Source: Rodentolepis nana
Taxonomy: Eukaryota > Platyhelminthes > Cestoda > Cyclophyllidea > Hymenolepididae
Length of the DNA: 11,941 nucleotides
Direction of reading: 5' to 3'
Assembly (NCBI GenBank): GCA_900617975.1
Contig: UZAE01014807.1
Location: 1-11,941, forward strand
Shown here piece after piece: positions 8,042 to 11,941 of the stretch (positions are counted from its first letter, which is position 1; each line of letters starts with the position of its first letter). Made by a program: the position numbers and the translations under genes. Under the pieces are notes generated by a model that had not been told where the DNA came from, did not search any database, and saw only the letters and a program-made list of their open reading frames with translations.

Positions 8042-8047
8042 TTTATT
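8042..8047 (-). promoter_or_regulatory. Candidate polyadenylation signal (AATAAA, minus)
   Basis: AATAAA on the minus strand lies 18 bases after the TGA of the candidate terminal exon. It is followed on that strand by G/T-rich sequence. The hexamer alone is common in AT-rich DNA, so its position is what gives it weight. Confidence 0.3.
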
Positions 8048-8065
8048 TAATTTACTGTTTTGCTC

Positions 8066-8163
8066 TCAGTTATCCGTCATTTTAATTTCACCTGGTGAAA
8101 AGGTAATTTCATAATGGAGTGGCAACTTTTTCATACTCACCGAGTGTATGCGAACCACCTCAC
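8066..8163 (-). CDS. Candidate terminal coding exon, unknown product
   Basis: On the minus strand a T-rich tract ending TTTTGTAG forms a good 3' splice site. After it, two bases complete a split codon. Then 31 codons run open to TGA (8068-8066), giving EVVRIHSVSMKK at the start, YEITFSPGEIKM in the middle and TDN at the end. The exon is visibly less AT-rich than its flanks, and AATAAA follows the stop closely. Upstream exons would lie to the right, beyond 8163. I could not find one with a strong donor in matching phase. A second donor-like site, TCG|GTGAGTATG at 8140, falls inside the exon. If used, it would leave a 23-base micro-exon, which seems less likely. The peptide is not recognised, and without the rest of the gene no function can be given. 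A chance arrangement remains possible. Confidence 0.33.
8086..8100. promoter_or_regulatory. 15-base palindrome containing an E-box-like CACCTG
   Basis: TTTCACC, T, GGTGAAA forms 7-bp perfect arms around one base. It lies inside the candidate minus-strand terminal exon, where it may simply reflect codon choice. Confidence 0.3.
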
Positions 8164-9459
8164 CTACAAAATAAAAATTCAATAATTATCGATTTTATAG
8201 AACACGTGGTCGTAACGTCTTAACAAAGCGAAAAAAAGTTGCAAAGCTTGCACATAATTATACGGACGTTAATTGTTTTACTTTTAGAACTAACTTTTTA
8301 AAGAAATTAAAATTAACAAAAAAGATTACATGGAGTTCTTTCAAAATTACCAGTCTTTTGTCACTCAAAATCTTGAAAAACACTTCTCTAAGGGCAAATT
8401 TTGTTGTGTCTGTTTTGCTGCTGCCAGGGCGCATGTCAATTTGGCTTTTTTTGTATTTTCTTGCTTTCATTTAGCTGTAGAGAGAGAGAGAGAGAGAGAA
8501 AAAAAGCTATGCTGCAATTGATGTGAGGAAAGTAATGCAATACTTGTAAACTGGGTATGGGCCTGTAATTTTATTTTCGATAGCTTATTAGACAAGTGAG
8601 TTTGTACAGACAGAAGGATACTTTTTCAATTACTGTTATTTCTTTCTCAGTATATTTGTTGTGAAAGTATGCATTTGCAAATTCACATAAATTAAGGCTT
8701 CTCATATAATTGTTATTATTATTTATCTACACTTGAACTAAGGTTTGAGAATTTTAGATTAGTGTTATTTTGTTGCTACGTTAAACCAAATTAAAACGTT
8801 TATCCCTGAATAATAGACACTGCCATGCCATTGGGTACCTTAAGGATAATTAAGAGTAACTTTAACTAATCTGGGTTCAAAAGACTTCATTCAAAGCAAA
8901 TACGAGGATTGCCTTCAACAAGTCGTTTTGATTATAGTCCAATAGTTTTTCCTAATTGAAAAATAAAATTGTTTGTTATATTTTACTTTAAACAAACAGA
9001 ACAGAATAGCAGAACTTTAATACACAAGATTTTATAAAAATAATGCTTTTAGAAGTTAGGGCATTTTATCTTTTGTTGGAACTATTCCGTTCTCAGTTCG
9101 GGTAATATTTTTCCATCATTAACACTTCTTTTATTCAGAATTATACTTCCCTAATACCATTTTCCATTCCACAACTTTGCCTTGACATTCGGGTTACAAA
9201 TGCAACTTAGGTTGTAGAGAAGAATGTTGGAACACATTAAAATTGACGTTTCGTGTTTGAATTTCCGTTCATTGTTAACCTAAATAGCAGGTAACGGGTT
9301 CTTGAGATGTCGATAGAGGACATAGAAAATGAGATTGACAGTGTACCTCTTAACCGCTGGGTTTATAGAATCAGACACACCTTGAATTAACTGAATCTGA
9401 TCTTCAAATACGATGGTTTAATCCGATTGACATTTCAATTGTCACATATTTTACAAACC
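8164..9459. other. AT-rich stretch with a two-way open segment and a POU-like palindrome
   Basis: Both strands are open across about 8330-8470. The minus strand includes SQIDMRPGSSKTDTTKFALR and the plus strand FFQNYQSFVTQNLEKHFSKG. Neither is recognised and neither has convincing splice signals, so I call no gene. ATGCATTTGCAAAT at 8669-8682 holds a 10-bp palindrome (ATTTGCAAAT) of octamer type. GTGAGT preceded by GACAA at about 8595 is donor-like but has no open frame behind it. The remainder is featureless AT-rich DNA. Confidence 0.45.
8479..8498. repeat. (AG)10 microsatellite
   Basis: Ten perfect AG units followed by A-rich sequence. It is a pure purine mirror repeat and encodes the Arg/Glu run at the end of the short plus-strand open frame at 8330-8521. 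Confidence 0.95.
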
Positions 9460-9739
9460 GGGGTGTGTGATAGACTTACCTCCACGTGGCGTATCCTGGG
9501 CAACGTATAGTCATACGGCTAAAAAGTTTCTAAACTGGCAGTTGGCTTCTCACTCCAATTTTATTTGACCCCACTGTATGTCATATTCGACCACTTCAAC
9601 AGTACTCATCTTACCTTTTCTCTGCCTTGGTGTCTGTCTGTCTCTTACATCCGTGAATCATTCTTCTGTTCCCCCTCCCCACCTTTTCTCACTTTTACGT
9701 CCTACCCCCTCTGTGAAGCTCGAAGTCAAATAAACAAAC
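9460..9739 (+). repeat. Interspersed repeat, copy C (end shortened)
   Basis: It matches copies A and D from GGGTGTGTGATAGACTTACC through CAACGTATAGTCATACGG, the GGCAGTTGGCTTCTCAC block, TATGTCATATTCGACCAC, CAGTACTCATCTTACC, the TGTCTGTCTG tract and CTCTGTGAAGCTCGAAGTC. After AAGTC the block from GCTAAATGG to GCCATTTG is missing, and the sequence passes straight to AAATAAACAAAC, which resembles the normal tail. An internal deletion of about 45 bp just before the tail is the simplest reading. The open frame at 9565-9843 runs out of this repeat into unique DNA and is not treated as a gene. Confidence 0.75.
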
Positions 9740-10163
9740 TGGTACCAATTCGTTTGACAGATGTAACTGCAGTTAATAGGTGTAAGGCCGAGGGGAAAAT
9801 ATACAAAAAACCCTTAAAGTACCGATGGTTCGTATGTCTTTAATCTGGGCGCTATTCAAGCAATCAGTGGTTCTGTAGAATTTGCCTTCAAACGCAACTC
9901 ATTGCAATTTTAGTCTATTAAAGTACTCTTTAATTTGGAAAACTTGTTTCATTCCATTAGGTGATTAGTTGATTACTATTGACTGCTAGCACATTCATTT
10001 AGCTTTGTCTAAGTAAAACCAATACATCTTGATCAATGTAAAAAGAAATCACGTCTTATTAATACTCATTTCGGAGAAGGAAATGACAACCGATGATATC
10101 CTCCTCATTCAGAAGTATATTCTCTCATTTCTACCATAATTTAGGCCAGGTCATAATTTATAA
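9740..10163. other. Unique stretch between repeat copies C and D
   Basis: Apart from the end of an open frame that begins inside copy C, I see no coding, RNA or repeat feature here. Confidence 0.55.
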
Positions 10164-10481
10164 TCATGAGGTGTGCGATAGACTTACCTCCACGTGGTGC
10201 ACCCCGGACAGCGTATACCCATAGGGCAAAAAGTCTATAAACCGGCAGTTGACTTCTGACTTCAAACTACCATGGCCCGACTGCTTGCCATATTCGACCC
10301 CTTCCACAGTACACATCTTACCTTTTTCTCTACCTTTGTGTCTGCCTGCCTCTTTTATATCCGTTCCCCACCCCTCGACTTTCTTCTACTTTGATGAATC
10401 TTCCCTCTGTGAAGCCTGAAGTCGGCTAAATGGCTAACGATAGCTGTCAAAACGCCTGCCATTTGAAATAAATAAATAAAT
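10164..10481 (+). repeat. Interspersed repeat, copy D (best preserved)
   Basis: This is the most complete copy, about 318 bp. It starts TCATGAGGTGTGCGATAG and ends with CTGTCAAAACGCCTGCCATT followed by (AAAT)n. The head holds ATAGACTT (10178-10185) and its exact reverse complement AAGTCTAT (10231-10238), about 45 bases apart. CCACGTGG and GGTGCACC lie in between. The middle is pyrimidine-rich. The (AAAT)n tail is typical of non-LTR retroelement 3' ends. TTTATAATCAT overlapping the left edge and TTTATGATCTT at the right edge (9 of 11 identical) could be a decayed target-site duplication. I cannot assign it to a named SINE or LINE family. A tRNA-type A box is not evident, and the ATTCGACCCC near the middle is only a weak B-box match. 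Confidence 0.82.
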
Positions 10482-10594
10482 TTATGATCTTCATTTCCCT
10501 TTTTAATCCTCCACCAAACAAAACCATATTTTATTGAAGCGTCTCAGTCTTTTTTTTAAACTTGTACGCGCCAACTAAGAGCACTATATTCTTT

Positions 10595-10605
10595 CGCGCG
10601 CGCAC
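10595..10605. other. Alternating CG tract (Z-DNA-prone)
   Basis: Eleven bases, CGCGCGCGCAC, alternate strictly between pyrimidine and purine. It adjoins the CT tract. Confidence 0.65.
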
Positions 10606-10606
10606 C

Positions 10607-10629
10607 CTCTCTCTCTCCCTCCCTCTCTT
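10607..10629. repeat. (CT)n imperfect tract
   Basis: A CT-dinucleotide tract broken by CCCTCCC; pure pyrimidine throughout. Confidence 0.9.
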
Positions 10630-10733
10630 ATCTCAACTTTTTTTCACATTTTGCCCATCACTCTTCTATCCTCAGCTGCGCCTCTCCTACGCTCCCTTCT
10701 TCCAATGGGAAAGAATTTGTTTTTAAAGAGCTC

Positions 10734-10749
10734 TCCTCTTCAAAGAGGA
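10734..10749. other. 7-bp inverted repeat with 2-base centre
   Basis: TCCTCTT and AAGAGGA flank CA. The loop is too short for a stable hairpin, so it is best seen as a near-palindrome in purine/pyrimidine-rich sequence. Confidence 0.4.
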
Positions 10750-10893
10750 CCGGGGGGAGGGAAGGGTAGGGAAAGGATAACTGATCTTCTAGGCTCTATC
10801 TCTCTCGCTCCTCTTCATAGGAGAAAGAAAATACCGCGTACACGCGAAGCAGACTTTTAGCAAAAGTTTTCGCCTCTAACTGCACTCGTTTTT

Positions 10894-10924
10894 CCCCTCA
10901 CTCCCTCCCNNNNCCCCCCCCCCC
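10894..10924 (-). other. Potential G-quadruplex (minus) spanning the N gap
   Basis: On the plus strand C4, TCACT, C3, T, C3, NNNN, C11 gives four C runs with short loops, assuming the Ns form a loop or more C. The minus strand therefore fits the G3+N1-7 pattern. The true length of the C tract is unknown because of the gap. Confidence 0.5.
10910..10913. other. Assembly ambiguity (4 Ns)
   Basis: Four undetermined bases sit between CCCTCCC and C11. They are more likely unresolved base calls in a poly-C tract than a sized scaffold gap. Any frame crossing them is unreliable. Confidence 0.9.
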
Positions 10925-10968
10925 TCCTCCTCTCCCCTTTTTTCCACTTTCTGTGTGTCATCGTTTTT

Positions 10969-10987
10969 GTGTGTGTGTGTGTGTGTG
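10969..10987. repeat. (GT)9 microsatellite
   Basis: Nine GT units plus a G, immediately followed by CTTATTTTTGCAG, which forms the candidate splice acceptor at 10999-11000. Confidence 0.95.
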
Positions 10988-11000
10988 CTTATTTTTGCAG

Positions 11001-11127
11001 ACTCAAATATCTCTCTTCTCTCACACCGAGTCGTTTGATCAGTTCTTTCGCCAGCCGAAATCAAATGAAACCGCACGGGAGGCTTTGAATTCTCACCCAC
11101 TTCCACCACTCAATCAAACAGAACTAA
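11001..11127 (+). other. Candidate 5' UTR part of an exon
   Basis: CTTATTTTTGCAG ending at 11000 is a good 3' splice site, so the exon may start at 11001. Alternatively, transcription could start near TCAGTT at 11039-11044. A 7-codon upstream frame (ATG 11065 to TGA 11088) precedes the candidate main start. A different frame is also open from 11001 to 11150, but it closes before the donor. Confidence 0.25.
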
Positions 11128-11249
11128 ATGAAGTCGAGTTGGAAAGATGAAAGAAGTATGTTAAGAAAGGCTGACTGGGAAAACTATTTTTCCCCAAATA
11201 CTGAAGGAAAAAAGTTGTCTAAACTCACCGCCAAATTATATCGCTCCTG
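11128..11249 (+). CDS. Candidate first coding exon, unknown product
   Basis: ATG at 11128 directly follows an in-frame TAA (11125-11127). The frame stays open for 40 codons and reaches CTCCTG|GTAAGTGC, a near-consensus 5' splice site at 11250. The exon would end in phase 2. Without splicing, the frame closes at TAA 11251-11253 after 41 codons. The peptide begins MKSSWKDERS, has MLRKADWENYFSPN in the middle and SKLTAKLYRS at the end. It is hydrophilic, lysine-rich, and has no signal peptide or membrane segment. A second in-frame ATG lies at 11158. The bases around the first ATG are not a strong start context. I do not recognise the protein. The CpG/GT-rich island just upstream fits a gene start, and the gene would continue beyond the right edge. 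No second exon is visible in the last 690 bases, which suggests a longer first intron if the call is right. Confidence 0.3.
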
Positions 11250-11530
11250 GTAAGTGCTGAAATAATGTGGGTATCATGCAATTTGCTTTTAATGAATTCG
11301 GAGATAAGGGAGATAGAGGTTAAGTATTATCAAATTCCATCAAATGGTGCTGAAAGATGTATCAACAAAGATAGGAGAAGAGGGATATCCAGAGGGTTAG
11401 ATGAAACTGAAAATATTGGTAAAATAAATCGTTGATCCTGTTACTACTTTGAGTTGATGATGCAATTAGGCCTTTATATTTGATCAGATTGAATGAGTTG
11501 ATTTCTAATACCGAATTGTATGTGGGAGGC

Positions 11531-11540
11531 GGGGGGGGGG
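11531..11540. repeat. Poly-G run (G10)
   Basis: Ten G residues preceded by GGGAGGC. It is the only long G run in an otherwise AT-rich region. Confidence 0.9.
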
Positions 11541-11846
11541 ACTTTAAACGATTTGATGGTTACCATTTTGAATGAAAGACACTTTCACATAACAACTCAG
11601 TTCCCTTCGATCGAATTATCATTCGGCTACCAAATAACTATAGGTTTCTTCAGAGTGGTCATCCGTATATTGTTCGGAGAGCTATAAAATGAGATTAAAT
11701 AGATTCCTATTCACTTCAGCAAGGCTTTGCCAAGTTCTCTAGCAAAACGACTACCCACATTCATTCAGAGCAGTGGATTATAAAATCTGAAGTCTCGTCG
11801 ATGTGAGACGGATTCCCTGTCACTCGTCTTTACATCCCTCCGTTCT

Positions 11847-11850
<4 letters not shown>

Positions 11851-11881
<31 letters not shown>
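11851..11881. repeat. (AT)15 microsatellite
   Basis: Fifteen uninterrupted AT units plus one A. The tract is self-complementary and can extrude as a cruciform; length polymorphism is expected. Confidence 0.95.
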
Positions 11882-11882
<1 letters not shown>

Positions 11883-11941
11883 TATTTTTATTAACATCTT
11901 ATCTACTAATTACTCCAATACCTTTATCCAATAAACTTCTC

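Larger units (their letters stand above)
10560..11000. promoter_or_regulatory. CpG/pyrimidine-rich island upstream of a candidate first exon
   Basis: The order of elements is CGCGCGCGCAC (10595-10605), a CT tract (10607-10629), a purine-rich block with GGGGGGAGGG (10752-10761), CGCG-containing sequence at 10834-10848, a C-rich tract with an N gap (10894-10924), and (GT)9 (10969-10987). It closely precedes a candidate 5' exon with a strong donor at 11250, so a promoter or 5'-UTR role is plausible. TCAGTT at 11039-11044 would fit an arthropod-type initiator if the start lies there. No TATA box is evident at the expected distance. Open frames inside (for example 10651-10860) start at non-ATG codons and are low-complexity. 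Confidence 0.3.
11250..11941. other. AT-rich stretch, possible first intron
   Basis: It begins with GTAAGTGC and contains no open frame or exon that I can support. G10 lies at 11531-11540 and (AT)15 near the end. If the exon at 11128-11249 is real, this is intron sequence. Confidence 0.35.

Noticed and set aside
9565..9843. 92-codon plus-strand frame
   Set aside because: The first half is repeat copy C and the second half is unique DNA, so the frame crosses a repeat boundary. No domain is seen.
10280..10310. tRNA-type B box (ATTCGACCCC) in the repeat
   Set aside because: Only a partial match to the B-box consensus. It lies about 120 bases from the head rather than the usual 50-60, and no A box is present.
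10651..10860. 69-codon plus-strand frame
   Set aside because: It starts at a non-ATG codon, has Gly/Arg-rich low-complexity sequence and no supporting signals.
1..11941. CRISPR array, prokaryotic defence island, phage or transposase gene
   Set aside because: There are no regularly spaced direct repeats, no dense coding and no recognisable transposase or reverse transcriptase motif. The sequence style is that of an animal nuclear genome.

Overview
This window looks like non-coding eukaryotic DNA, most plausibly from an invertebrate animal. It is AT-rich by eye. It is full of simple repeats such as (GA)n, (GT)n, (TCC)n, (AT)n and poly-C. It has no long open frame on either strand, no rRNA or tRNA that I can recognise, and four diverged copies of one interspersed repeat. 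There is no operon structure, Shine-Dalgarno spacing or dense coding. I cannot name the species or even the phylum with confidence.

Layout: 1-2250 is AT-rich unique sequence interrupted by repeat copy A (748-1054). A GA-rich tract with a degenerate 16-bp tandem repeat lies at 2254-2510. AT-rich unique sequence follows to about 3840. From 3840 to 4720 there is a CpG-richer island of GA, C, TCC, alternating CG and GT tracts. A second small CpG/G-rich island with a canonical G-quadruplex pattern sits at 5780-6140. Repeat copies B, C and D lie at 6769-6908, 9460-9739 and 10164-10481, all in the same orientation. A third CpG/pyrimidine island (10560-11000) contains a 4-N gap and leads into a candidate exon. 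The window ends in AT-rich sequence with (AT)15.

Only three places look possibly coding, and all are short. On the minus strand, 8163-8066 has a good splice acceptor, a 31-codon open frame, a stop and an AATAAA 18 bases further on: a candidate terminal exon. On the plus strand, 11128-11249 has an ATG just after an in-frame stop, 40 full codons and a strong GTAAGT donor: a candidate first coding exon of a gene running out of the window to the right. On the minus strand, 7563-7342 is a 73-codon open stretch of protein-like composition. I recognise none of these peptides.

If both exon candidates are real, they belong to two oppositely transcribed genes. The leftward one ends near 8.0 kb and the rightward one starts near 11 kb, and the 10.56-11.0 kb island could be a promoter region. 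That is inference. I found no evidence of a defence system, mobile protein-coding element, RNA gene cluster or other new system. The most informative feature is the repeat family, whose head can fold into a stem-loop and whose antisense strand carries a near-consensus splice donor.
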